Origin: Lachnospiraceae bacterium
Lineage (GTDB): Bacteria > Bacillota > Clostridia > Lachnospirales > Lachnospiraceae
Assembly: GCA_017623675.1 (NCBI GenBank)
Contig: JAGAOO010000063.1
Span: 1 to 64,000, forward strand
Length of the DNA: 64,000 bases
Reading direction: 5' to 3'
Shown: positions 17,151 to 26,233 of the stretch, piece by piece
How positions within the stretch are numbered: position 1 is the stretch's first letter
Layout of the letters: each line of letters begins with the position of its first letter
Translations under genes and position numbers: made by a program
The notes under the pieces: model-generated
Databases searched by the model: none
Seen by the model: only the letters and a program-made list of their open reading frames with translations
Told to the model about the DNA's origin: nothing

Positions 17151-18895
17151 GGACATTATTCAGACAAATCAAAGAATACAAAAAGGCTACCATTGCTACT
17201 CCGTGTTTCATGTTATTGGAGGTTATCATGGAAACCATTATTCCGTTGATGATGGCAGCCATTATTAATAATGGTGTAGAAGTGCCGGGAGGAGATATTC
17301 ATTACATCTGCAAAATAGGGGGATACATGTTAATCATTGCAGTGATTGGTTTGTTTGCCGGAATCATGGGTGGTAAATATGGTGCGTATGCTTCTGCCGG
17401 TTTTGCACGTAATTTGAGAAAGGCAATGTTTGAAAACATTCAGACATTTTCTTTTTCCAACATAGATAAATACAGTACCGCAGGACTGGTAACCCGTATG
17501 ACAACAGATGTTACGAATCTGCAGAATGCATATATGATGGCACTTCGTATGGGGGTTCGGGCACCTGCCAGTATGCTTTGTGCTATGGTGGCTGCGTTCA
17601 TAATCAATGCACGAATTGCTACAATTTACTTAATTGCAGTCATTCTGTTAGGTGGAATTCTGTTCTGTATTATATCGAAGGCAAATAAATACTTTCATGT
17701 GGTATTTCAGAAATATGATGATTTGAATGCCAGTGTTCAGGAAAATGTATCCGCAATTCGGGTAGTCAAGGCGTATGTTCGAGAGGAATACGAAACCAAT
17801 AAATTCGCTCAGGCAAGTGCAAAGGTATACAATATGTTCATTCAGGCAGAAAGTGTTCTGGCATTTAATATGCCGGTTATGAATGTTACAGTATATACCT
17901 GTATTTTACTGATTAGTTGGATTGGTGCACATATGATTACTGCCGGCAATCTGGCTACCGGTGATTTGATGAGTTTATTAACCTATTGCATGAATATATT
18001 GATGAGTCTGATGATGCTGTCCATGGTATTTGTCATGATTACCATGAGTATTGCAAGTGCGGAACGTATTTCAGAGGTTATTCAGGAAACCAGTGACATT
18101 CAGAACCCGGAGGAACCGGTTATGGAGGTTGAAGATGGAAGCATTGAATTTAAGAATGTAAGTTTTCGTTACAATAAAAAAGCAGAAGATGATGTGTTAA
18201 AAAATATTAATTTATCCATTCAACCAGGAGAAATGATTGGGGTCATTGGTGGAACCGGTAGTGCAAAGTCCAGCCTGGTTAACTTAATCAGCCGTTTATA
18301 TGATGTCACAGAAGGAGAGATACTGGTAGGCGGACGTAATGTGAAGGAATATGATTTGGAAACGCTGCGAAATCAAGTGGCAGTCGTATTGCAGAAGAAT
18401 ACCTTATTCAGTGGTACGATATATGAAAATCTCCGATGGGGAGATAAAGAGGCAACGGATGAGGAATGTAAGCGGGCATGTAAATTAGCTTGCGCGGACG
18501 AGTTCATTGAAAAGATGCCGGATGGATATAATACCTATATTGAACAGGGTGGTACGAATGTATCCGGAGGACAAAAGCAGCGTCTTTGTATTGCCAGAGC
18601 ATTGTTGAAAAAACCGAAAATTCTGATATTGGATGATTCCACCAGCGCAGTGGATACGGCAACCGATGCCCGGATTCGAAAAGCATTTGCGGAAGAGATA
18701 CCGGATACCACTAAGATTATTATTGCGCAAAGAATTTCCAGTGTGCAGAATGCAGACAGAATTCTTGTCATGCATGAGGGAAAATTGGAAGCAGTTGGCA
18801 ACCATGAGGAATTGATACAAAGTAATGCAATTTATCGTGAAGTCTACGAATCTCAAACCAAGGGTAATGGTGACTTCGATGAAGGAATGAATTAG
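17144..18895 (+). CDS. ABC exporter half-transporter, degenerate-site subunit
   Basis: 583 residues: six-helix exporter membrane domain (about 15-310) then a nucleotide-binding domain. Walker A is GGTGSAKSS (369-377) with Ala for the usual last glycine; the signature is VSGGQKQR. The Walker B end reads LDDSTS with Asp498 where the catalytic glutamate belongs, and the H-loop residue is Gln529 (IIIAQRIS). Such replacements mark the non-hydrolysing site of heterodimeric exporters (BmrC/TM287-like). Its partner is the next gene, 12 bases on. Substrate unknown. Confidence 0.92.
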   Translation: MLRTLFRQIKEYKKATIATPCFMLLEVIMETIIPLMMAAIINNGVEVPGGDIHYICKIGGYMLIIAVIGLFAGIMGGKYGAYASAGFARNLRKAMFENIQTFSFSNIDKYSTAGLVTRMTTDVTNLQNAYMMALRMGVRAPASMLCAMVAAFIINARIATIYLIAVILLGGILFCIISKANKYFHVVFQKYDDLNASVQENVSAIRVVKAYVREEYETNKFAQASAKVYNMFIQAESVLAFNMPVMNVTVYTCILLISWIGAHMITAGNLATGDLMSLLTYCMNILMSLMMLSMVFVMITMSIASAERISEVIQETSDIQNPEEPVMEVEDGSIEFKNVSFRYNKKAEDDVLKNINLSIQPGEMIGVIGGTGSAKSSLVNLISRLYDVTEGEILVGGRNVKEYDLETLRNQVAVVLQKNTLFSGTIYENLRWGDKEATDEECKRACKLACADEFIEKMPDGYNTYIEQGGTNVSGGQKQRLCIARALLKKPKILILDDSTSAVDTATDARIRKAFAEEIPDTTKIIIAQRISSVQNADRILVMHEGKLEAVGNHEELIQSNAIYREVYESQTKGNGDFDEGMN

Positions 18896-18907
18896 GAGGA
18901 GAATGCT

Positions 18908-20800
18908 ATGAGAATGAAGATGAAAGCACCACAAAATGCAGGAAAACTTCTAAAGCGGTTATTTGGAATCCTGATGAAGCACTATGGTATTCAGATTGTA
19001 ATTGTTGCTGTTTGTATTATGATTAGTACTTTTGCAAATGTACAGGGTACCTTGTTCATGAAAACTCTGATCGATGATTTTGTGAAACCGTTAACGGAAG
19101 CTGAGATACCGGATTTTCAGCCACTGCTGATGGAAATTCTGCGCGTTGCCTGTTTCTATGCTGTGGGTGTTCTGGCGGCATATGCATACAACCGTATCAT
19201 GGTAAATGTTACCCAGGGAACATTAAAGGTATTTCGTGATGAAATGTTTCAAAAAATGGAGCGATTGCCAATTAAATACTTTGATACCCATGCCCATGGT
19301 GATATTATGTCCATGTACACCAATGACACGGATACTCTGCGGCAGATGATTAGTCAGGCCATGCCACAGTTGTTTTCCAGTGCGATTACCATTCTAAGCA
19401 CTGCAGTCTGCATGCTGGTATTAAATGTGCCATTGAGTCTTTTGACCTTTGCCATGGTTGGAATTATGTTGATATTTACACAAAAAATGGGAGGACATTC
19501 CGCAAAATACTTTATGGCACAGCAAAAAGATATTGGTGGCTTGAACGGATATATTGAGGAAATGATGGAGGGACAGAAGGTAGTAAAAGTATTTTGCCAC
19601 GAACAGGACAGTGTGGAACAATTTAATGCCTTGAATGACCAACTCTTTCACAGTGCCTATCAGGCAAATAAGTTCTCCAATGTAATCGGTCCGATTTGCG
19701 CCCAGCTTGGCAATGTCAGTTATGTCCTGTGTGCGATTGTAGGTGCAATTCTTGCCATTGGAAATGTGGGTGGCTTTACCTTGGGAAGCTTAGCAACCTT
19801 CTTAACCTTTAATAAGAATTTTAATATGCCAATTAATCAGATTAGTATGCAGATGAATTCCATAATTATGGCATTAGCCGGAGCCCAGCGAATTTTTAAC
19901 TTATTAGATGAGGAACCGGAAGTGGATGATGGATATGTAACCTTGGTAAATGCTAAACGGGAAAATGGTGCACTGGTTCCGTGTAAGGAACGTACCGGAC
20001 TCTGGGCATGGGAACATAAGCATCAAAATGGTGATGAAACCACTTATGTAGAATTAAAAGGAGATGTGGTTTTCGATGATGTAGACTTCGGGTACAATGA
20101 TGAGAAGATGGTGCTCCACAATGTCAGTTTATATGCCCAGCCCGGACAGAAAATTGCATTTGTAGGCTCAACCGGAGCCGGAAAAACCACCATTACCAAC
20201 CTGATTAATCGGTTTTATGATATTCAGGACGGTAAGATTCGTTATGACGGTATTAATGTGAATAAAATTAAAAAAGCAGATTTACGGCGGTCCTTGGGAA
20301 TTGTATTACAGGATACCCATTTATTTACCATGACCGTTCGGGAAAATATTCGATACGGAAGACTGGATGCAACAGATGAAGAAGTTGTTGCAGCAGCAAA
20401 ACTGGCAAATGCGGATGGATTCATCCGAAGACTGCCACAGGGATATGACACGGTTTTAACCGGAGATGGTGCTAATTTAAGTCAGGGACAGCGCCAATTA
20501 CTTTCCATTGCAAGGGCAGCAATTGCTGACCCACCGGTATTGATTCTGGATGAAGCGACCAGCTCCATTGATACCCGGACAGAAAAACTGGTACAGGATG
20601 GTATGGACAAATTGATGAAGGGACGAACCACCTTTGTCATTGCCCATCGGTTATCAACGATTCAAAACAGTGATTGTATCATGGTTATGGAACAGGGAAG
20701 AATTATTGAACGGGGCAACCATGAAGAATTAATGCAGGAGCAGGGTAAGTACTACCAGTTGTATACCGGCGGAAATGGAACACAGCTTGCAGGAGCATAG
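18908..20800 (+). CDS. ABC exporter half-transporter, consensus-site subunit
   Basis: 630 residues: membrane domain (about 20-330), a roughly 30-residue extra segment rich in charge before the nucleotide-binding domain (KRENGALVPCKERTGLWAWE), then Walker A GSTGAGKTT, signature LSQGQRQ, Walker B LILDEATSS with the catalytic glutamate, and H-loop IAHRLST. It therefore supplies the normal catalytic elements to the heterodimer formed with the preceding gene. The membrane domain has the usual FDTHAHGDIMSMYTNDTDTL coupling region. Confidence 0.92.
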   Translation: MRMKMKAPQNAGKLLKRLFGILMKHYGIQIVIVAVCIMISTFANVQGTLFMKTLIDDFVKPLTEAEIPDFQPLLMEILRVACFYAVGVLAAYAYNRIMVNVTQGTLKVFRDEMFQKMERLPIKYFDTHAHGDIMSMYTNDTDTLRQMISQAMPQLFSSAITILSTAVCMLVLNVPLSLLTFAMVGIMLIFTQKMGGHSAKYFMAQQKDIGGLNGYIEEMMEGQKVVKVFCHEQDSVEQFNALNDQLFHSAYQANKFSNVIGPICAQLGNVSYVLCAIVGAILAIGNVGGFTLGSLATFLTFNKNFNMPINQISMQMNSIIMALAGAQRIFNLLDEEPEVDDGYVTLVNAKRENGALVPCKERTGLWAWEHKHQNGDETTYVELKGDVVFDDVDFGYNDEKMVLHNVSLYAQPGQKIAFVGSTGAGKTTITNLINRFYDIQDGKIRYDGINVNKIKKADLRRSLGIVLQDTHLFTMTVRENIRYGRLDATDEEVVAAAKLANADGFIRRLPQGYDTVLTGDGANLSQGQRQLLSIARAAIADPPVLILDEATSSIDTRTEKLVQDGMDKLMKGRTTFVIAHRLSTIQNSDCIMVMEQGRIIERGNHEELMQEQGKYYQLYTGGNGTQLAGA

Positions 20801-20839
20801 GAGAATTAGTATATTATACATGTATAAGGAGGACATATT

Positions 20840-21823
20840 ATGGCATTCAAAATAGGAATTATCGGAGCAGGACATATGTCAGAACGAATGGCAGATACCA
20901 TTCGTCAAATGCCGGAGGCGGAATTATATGCAGTGGCATCCAGAGAGGAAGAAAAGGCAAAAGCATTTGCAGAAAAACATGGTGCCACCACCTATTATGG
21001 CAGTTACGAAGCACTGATGGAGGATGATGCAGTACAGCTAATCTATATTGCAACACCTAATCATCTTCATTATGAACAGGCAAGAGCCTGTATCCGTCAT
21101 GGAAAACCGGTACTGCTGGAAAAGCCCTTTGTCTTAAATGAAAGACAGGCACAGGCTTTGATTGATTTGGCAGAGATGCATCAGGTATTCTTATGTGAAG
21201 CTATGTGGGTGCGATTCATGCCATTAATGGTTCGGTTACAGAAGGATTTGGAGCAGGGCAGAATCGGCGAAGTGACCTCAGTAACTGCAGATATCGGGTA
21301 TGATTTGAAGGAAAAGGAACGGGTGAACCGTCTGGATATGGGCGGCGGTGCGTTGCTGGATATTGGACTGTATCCCATTACCTTTGCTTTGCAGATATTA
21401 GGAAAAGAGATTGATAATATTTCTACCTCTATGGTACGGATGAATTCCGGTGTAGATGCCCAGGAGGTGGTGAATCTGGTTTACATGAATGGTGCTATGG
21501 CAAGCCTTTATGCAACCATGCTTTCCAATACGGACAGACAGGGGAAAATATATGGTACAGAAGGATATATTCTGGTAGAGGATATTAATAATTACGCCCG
21601 GTATCAGATATTTGATGCAAAAGGTAATCTGGTAGAAACGGTAGAACGTCCGGCACAGATTAGTGGTTTGGAATATGAGGTACAGGCATGTATTCATGCC
21701 ATTCAGAGTAAGAAGCTGGAATGTCCTCAGATGACTCACGTAGATACGTTATTCCTGATGCGGGTGCTGGATACGGTGCGGAGGACCTGGGATATGAGAT
21801 TTCCTCAGGAAGAGACAGTGTAA
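20840..21823 (+). CDS. Gfo/Idh/MocA family NAD(P)-dependent oxidoreductase
   Basis: 327 residues. Rossmann start IGIIGAGHMSERMADTIRQM, then LIYIATPNHLHYEQARACI and the EKP motif VLLEKPFVLN, which holds the catalytic lysine. The C-terminal half is the alpha/beta substrate domain with the DIGLYPI motif (GGGALLDIGLYPITFALQIL). The family oxidises or reduces sugars, inositols and related compounds; no sugar genes flank it, so the substrate is open. It starts 39 bases after the exporter genes and its end overlaps the convergent hydrolase gene by 19 bases. Confidence 0.88.
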   Translation: MAFKIGIIGAGHMSERMADTIRQMPEAELYAVASREEEKAKAFAEKHGATTYYGSYEALMEDDAVQLIYIATPNHLHYEQARACIRHGKPVLLEKPFVLNERQAQALIDLAEMHQVFLCEAMWVRFMPLMVRLQKDLEQGRIGEVTSVTADIGYDLKEKERVNRLDMGGGALLDIGLYPITFALQILGKEIDNISTSMVRMNSGVDAQEVVNLVYMNGAMASLYATMLSNTDRQGKIYGTEGYILVEDINNYARYQIFDAKGNLVETVERPAQISGLEYEVQACIHAIQSKKLECPQMTHVDTLFLMRVLDTVRRTWDMRFPQEETV

Positions 21824-22539
21824 ATGCCTGTCCCGTCTCCGATCGGTTCTTCAATGTGTTCTATAATATAGTTATAAATGCGTTCATAGGTAGCAGCAGA
21901 ATAATGAAGTCCGTCTGAAGAGGAATATCCTTCGGATAATAAGAAGTGATAGGTATCAATATAGCGAATCGGAAATGTCTCGGTGGAAGCCGAGGCATTT
22001 TTCTCATTATAGGCTTCAATCCATTCCTCCATGGAGGCGTTAAATGCTTCTATCTGACCATTGGACACGCTGGTGCAGGGCTGGCAGCAGGGATTTACCG
22101 ACACAATGTAGATGGGGCAGTCCCTCCAACAACCCTGAGCATAGGTTTCATAAAGAGTCTGATACTGTTTTATGTTTCCTAAATCATTGACACCCAGATT
22201 GATAATGAGTATGGAAGGTGACAACTCAGTCAAATCCCTTTGTGCAGAGAGCCAGGAATAGCCTTTACCGATTCTGGCAGTAAAGGAATGATTGGTTAAA
22301 TCATATTGGTGGTAAGTTAACGCCTGCTGCATTCCAACGGTGCGGGAATCCCCAATAAAATGAAGGGGATAGTCAGGGGTATAGGTCATGCTTGTGGCTT
22401 CTGCCACTACAGGAACGGAACCTGCCAACATGGGCTGGGCATCCACGGTATGAATCTGTAAGGAAGAAACAGAGCTGTTATTTATAATTGCCAGCAATAG
22501 ACCGGTAAGGATTAAGTAGTAAAGTTTTCTCTTTTTCAT
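21805..22539 (-). CDS. Secreted SGNH/GDSL-type hydrolase
   Basis: 244 residues from the ATG at 22539, which has GGAGG upstream at 22548-22552. A signal peptide or anchor (MKKRKLYYLILTGLLLAIIN) leads the chain. Block I is FIGDSRTVGMQ with the nucleophilic serine, block III is LIINLGVNDLG with the oxyanion asparagine, and block V is SSDGLHYSA with the Asp-x-x-His pair. So all catalytic residues are present. Likely an esterase or O-deacetylase acting on cell-wall or plant polymers outside the cell. Its 3' end overlaps the oxidoreductase gene. Confidence 0.82.
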   Translation of the reverse strand: MKKRKLYYLILTGLLLAIINNSSVSSLQIHTVDAQPMLAGSVPVVAEATSMTYTPDYPLHFIGDSRTVGMQQALTYHQYDLTNHSFTARIGKGYSWLSAQRDLTELSPSILIINLGVNDLGNIKQYQTLYETYAQGCWRDCPIYIVSVNPCCQPCTSVSNGQIEAFNASMEEWIEAYNEKNASASTETFPIRYIDTYHFLLSEGYSSSDGLHYSAATYERIYNYIIEHIEEPIGDGTGIYTVSS

Positions 22540-22614
22540 GTGTATCGCCTCCAATATCTTGGATAGGTGTATCATGGGGGAAATGGTCTTTTTACGGGAA
22601 AACTGTTTCTTAAG

Positions 22615-22644
22615 TTCGACAGATACAAAAAAATGTGATATGCT
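22615..22644 (+). promoter_or_regulatory. Candidate promoter for the TPR gene
   Basis: TTCGAC at 22615-22620 and TATGCT at 22639-22644 with an 18-base spacer, about 50 bases before the TPR gene. Read by eye; both hexamers deviate from consensus. Confidence 0.4.
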
Positions 22645-22693
22645 AAAACATAGTGGTTAGTTTGGGACTTGCATAAAGAAAGGGAGCAAAGGA

Positions 22694-25600
22694 ATGGAAC
22701 AGCAGATTGTTTGGAGCGTATTAGGGTTAGAACCGACGAAAGATGAAAATACATTGAAAAACCGTTATCATGAACTTTTGCGTGAAGTGAATCCGGAGGA
22801 TGATCCGGAAGGATTTAAACGCTTGCGGGAAGCTTATGAGACAGCAATGGAATTGGCACGAAAGCCGGAGGAATTATCAGAAGGGGATGAAAAGCCAAAA
22901 GATGAAATCGATCTGTGGTTGGATAAGGTAAATGATATATATTGGTATGTGGATACCAGAACCAATCCGGAAATGTGGGAAAAGCTTTTTGATGACCCGA
23001 TTTGTATTGCGTTAGATACTGCATTAGAGGTACGGGAGCGGTTTTTAGTATTTTTAATGAGTCATGTGTATATTGATCAGAGAATCTGGAAGTTAATTGA
23101 CAAAGAATTCAGTATTATTGCAGATAAGCAGGAATTAAGTGAAATGTTCCCAAAAGATTTTTTGGATTATGTGCAATACCAGGTGGAAAATCAGAATTTT
23201 CTTACTTATGAATTGTTAGAAGTAAAGGGATTGGATGAAGCAGAAATATCCCTAGATACATATATCAGTAATTACTTAAAGATTAAAGCGGAAATTGACC
23301 GGCAGGAATTCGGTAATCAGTGGCAGGAATTAGAGGACTTAAAGGCATTTGAGGTATATCATCCATATGAAGATGTGGAACGGATACGTCTCTATATTCA
23401 TGAAGAAAAGCAGGAAGAAGCAGTTTCAGCTGGTCAGCAATTGTTAGAAGAATATCCGGATGATGTATATATCGGATATTGGGTAGGACAGGCATATTGG
23501 ACAGCTCAGCAGTGGGAGTCTGCATATCAGTGCTGGCAACATGTGATGGAATGTTTGCCGGATCACTACACTGCCCGGGTTGGAATTGCCGGATATTACA
23601 TGAAGGTGGGAAAGAATACCGAAGCAAAAGACCTGATTATGGAACTGTTAGAGATTAATGGGAGAGATGATTCTGTATTAGAAATGATGCGGGAAGTTAA
23701 TATTCCGTTAATAGACTATTATCATGAACTGGCAAAGCAGGAACCGGAAGAAAAGAAACATGGTGTGGAAGCCTGCTGGTGCATGTTCCAAAACGAAATG
23801 TTCCCTGAGACCATAAAAGAATTGGATCAGTTGGACTTGCAGCCGGAAGACCCGTTGTACTATGATTATGTCAACATGAAAGGTCGTTGTTATCTGGGCT
23901 TGGAACAATATGAACCGGCAATTGAATATTTATTAAAATGGGATGAGTGCCGTCAAAAGCTGGTAGATGACGGTTCAGATAAGTATAAAAAACGTCAGGC
24001 AAGAGAAGGCTTTATTAAGTGTGCCATAGGTATTGCCTACCAGAATTTAAAGAACTATAAAATGGCAGAGGAGTACTTAAAGGAAGGAATTCCGTTAGAA
24101 CATGACAACGGAGCAAGATTTTCTTTCATGGACCGGTTGGCATTGCTCTATTATGATATGGAAAAATATGAGATGTGTATTGATGTGTGCAGCCGGATTG
24201 TGGAAGAGGAGCCGGGATACTATCCGGCATATCTTCGTCGGCAGCAGGCATATTTTGAATTACAGAATGGACAGGGTGTGGTGGATGATTATTATAATGC
24301 CATTCATATTTTCCCGAAATTTTATAAGCCATATTTGTTAGCAGTTAAGGTGTTCTGCATTTATCGGCAATATGAGGATGCCAAGAAGACATTAGAGGCA
24401 GCTAAGGAACAAGGAGTTGAACAGGAACTGCTGGACTTCTATGAAGTGCGTGTGCTTCGCAACCTGGCCCAGTCAGAGGAAGATAATAAAAAGGTAATGG
24501 CACTGTGCCAACAGCTTAAGAAAAAGCTGAAGGAAGAGGAGAAAAAAGAAGAACTTGAAAAAGACGAAAGTACCATGTCAGAGGCAGAACTGGTGGAACA
24601 GGATATGCGAAAGGATGGTATGCCAAAAGATAAAGTGGATATGAGGGAATTAGCCTTTGAAGAGATATTGATTTGTATGGATATGAATCAGGTGGATTAT
24701 GCCATGCAGTTAACATTAAAGGAAATTAAAAGTGGGAATACCAACTATCGTCTTCATTGGGTAAAAGCAGATATTCACCGTATAAAGAAGGAATATGAAG
24801 AAGCATTAAAAGAGTATGATTACTTACTGAATCTGATGCCGGATAATGCAGACTTCTTATTTTATCGTGGTATCTGTCTGGAACGAATTGGAAATAAGGA
24901 AGAAGCCATTCAGGCATTTCGTAAAACCTTGGAAAAAGACCCGGAACATAACAGGGTCAATCATGAACTTATGAAAATATATAGTCAACGGTTTGACCGA
25001 TACGAATTGCGGACTGCATATGGTGCAGCTTTAAAAGCAATCAATGCACAATTGAAACTGGTGCCGGATGCCTATTATTATATTGAACGTGGCTTGCTTT
25101 ATATGGATAATTATAATATGGAACTGGCATTGGCAGATTATCGGAAGGCTTTGGAACTGGAGCCGGATAATCTGTATGCATACAATAATATTGGTTTTGT
25201 ATTACGGGTACAGCGAAAATATGAGGAAGCGATTTCGCACTTTAAAAAGGCAATTGAAAAAATGACGGATGAAAAGTCATTATTACCATATACCAATATG
25301 GCAAAATGCTATGAGGCAATGGGACAACCGGAGCAGGGAATTGAGATTCTGTTAGAAGCGTTGAAACATTTTAAACCGAATACTTCTCTGTATCGCAGTT
25401 TGATTGAATTATATTCTTTCGCGGGCTCCTATGAAAAGGCAAAAGAGATTTGTGAAGAAGGGCTCGAGAAGAAATTGTTTAGCCAGTATGATTATTATAA
25501 GGAAATGTCAAATATCTATATTCTGGAAGGGGATGATCATGCTACAATAGATGTATATAAGCGGTGGATTGCTCAGACGAAAGGTTTAAAAGAAAATAAC

Positions 25601-26194
25601 CGTTATGTATGGGAAAAACGATATGAAGCATTAACAGAGTATGGTGGATATTTGTTTTATCGAAGAGATTTGAATCAGGCAATAAAAGTGCTGGAAGAGG
25701 CGTTCCGTATGGCACAGAAATTCAAGTTTAACGGGGAACGGTGTGGACTTAAGCTGGGTATGGCATATCGATTGACCGGAGATCTGAAAAAGGCAAAGGC
25801 TATTGCAGTATTTACCCGGAAAATGATGCTTCACAGTAGAGAGATACCGGAGCATTTGAAAGAATTAGAACAGGAAGACCCGGAGGCCGAGGCAGTATAT
25901 ATCTCCCATCGACCGATGGCAGCTATCCGAATGGATGATTTGGCTCAGATTTATATTTGTATGGGAGACGCAGAACGAGCAATACAATACTTAGACCAGG
26001 TAGACCGGATACCGCCATGCCGGCATTGTGCATTTCCGGTGTGCTATGATATTTTGATTACAAGGCTATATCTGGCTGAATGCCGGGGAGAATGTGACAA
26101 GGCACTTCAATTATGCAGACAGGCATATGCAATTAATCCTACGGATCCGGAAGTGGTTATGACATTGCGAAGGTTAGAAGGGCGTATTAAGTAG
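22694..26194 (+). CDS. Large TPR protein with a degenerate N-terminal J-like domain
   Basis: 1166 residues. Residues 1-60 look like a J domain (VWSVLGLEPTKDENTLKNRY, then DPEGFKRLREAYETAM), but the HPD tripeptide that stimulates Hsp70 is replaced by Asn33-Pro34-Glu35. The rest is a long array of TPR-like helices (for example LYAYNNIGFVLRVQRKYEEA, PDNADFLFYRGICLERIGNK), giving a scaffold. A gene for an Hsp70 follows 39 bases later, so the two probably form a chaperone pair. The cell process it serves is unknown. A CxxC-like cluster (CRHCAFPVC) lies near the C-terminus. Confidence 0.8.
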   Translation: MEQQIVWSVLGLEPTKDENTLKNRYHELLREVNPEDDPEGFKRLREAYETAMELARKPEELSEGDEKPKDEIDLWLDKVNDIYWYVDTRTNPEMWEKLFDDPICIALDTALEVRERFLVFLMSHVYIDQRIWKLIDKEFSIIADKQELSEMFPKDFLDYVQYQVENQNFLTYELLEVKGLDEAEISLDTYISNYLKIKAEIDRQEFGNQWQELEDLKAFEVYHPYEDVERIRLYIHEEKQEEAVSAGQQLLEEYPDDVYIGYWVGQAYWTAQQWESAYQCWQHVMECLPDHYTARVGIAGYYMKVGKNTEAKDLIMELLEINGRDDSVLEMMREVNIPLIDYYHELAKQEPEEKKHGVEACWCMFQNEMFPETIKELDQLDLQPEDPLYYDYVNMKGRCYLGLEQYEPAIEYLLKWDECRQKLVDDGSDKYKKRQAREGFIKCAIGIAYQNLKNYKMAEEYLKEGIPLEHDNGARFSFMDRLALLYYDMEKYEMCIDVCSRIVEEEPGYYPAYLRRQQAYFELQNGQGVVDDYYNAIHIFPKFYKPYLLAVKVFCIYRQYEDAKKTLEAAKEQGVEQELLDFYEVRVLRNLAQSEEDNKKVMALCQQLKKKLKEEEKKEELEKDESTMSEAELVEQDMRKDGMPKDKVDMRELAFEEILICMDMNQVDYAMQLTLKEIKSGNTNYRLHWVKADIHRIKKEYEEALKEYDYLLNLMPDNADFLFYRGICLERIGNKEEAIQAFRKTLEKDPEHNRVNHELMKIYSQRFDRYELRTAYGAALKAINAQLKLVPDAYYYIERGLLYMDNYNMELALADYRKALELEPDNLYAYNNIGFVLRVQRKYEEAISHFKKAIEKMTDEKSLLPYTNMAKCYEAMGQPEQGIEILLEALKHFKPNTSLYRSLIELYSFAGSYEKAKEICEEGLEKKLFSQYDYYKEMSNIYILEGDDHATIDVYKRWIAQTKGLKENNRYVWEKRYEALTEYGGYLFYRRDLNQAIKVLEEAFRMAQKFKFNGERCGLKLGMAYRLTGDLKKAKAIAVFTRKMMLHSREIPEHLKELEQEDPEAEAVYISHRPMAAIRMDDLAQIYICMGDAERAIQYLDQVDRIPPCRHCAFPVCYDILITRLYLAECRGECDKALQLCRQAYAINPTDPEVVMTLRRLEGRIK

Positions 26195-26233
26195 CCGTTA
26201 GAGACGGATGATTAGTATAGAAAGGTGACAGAC

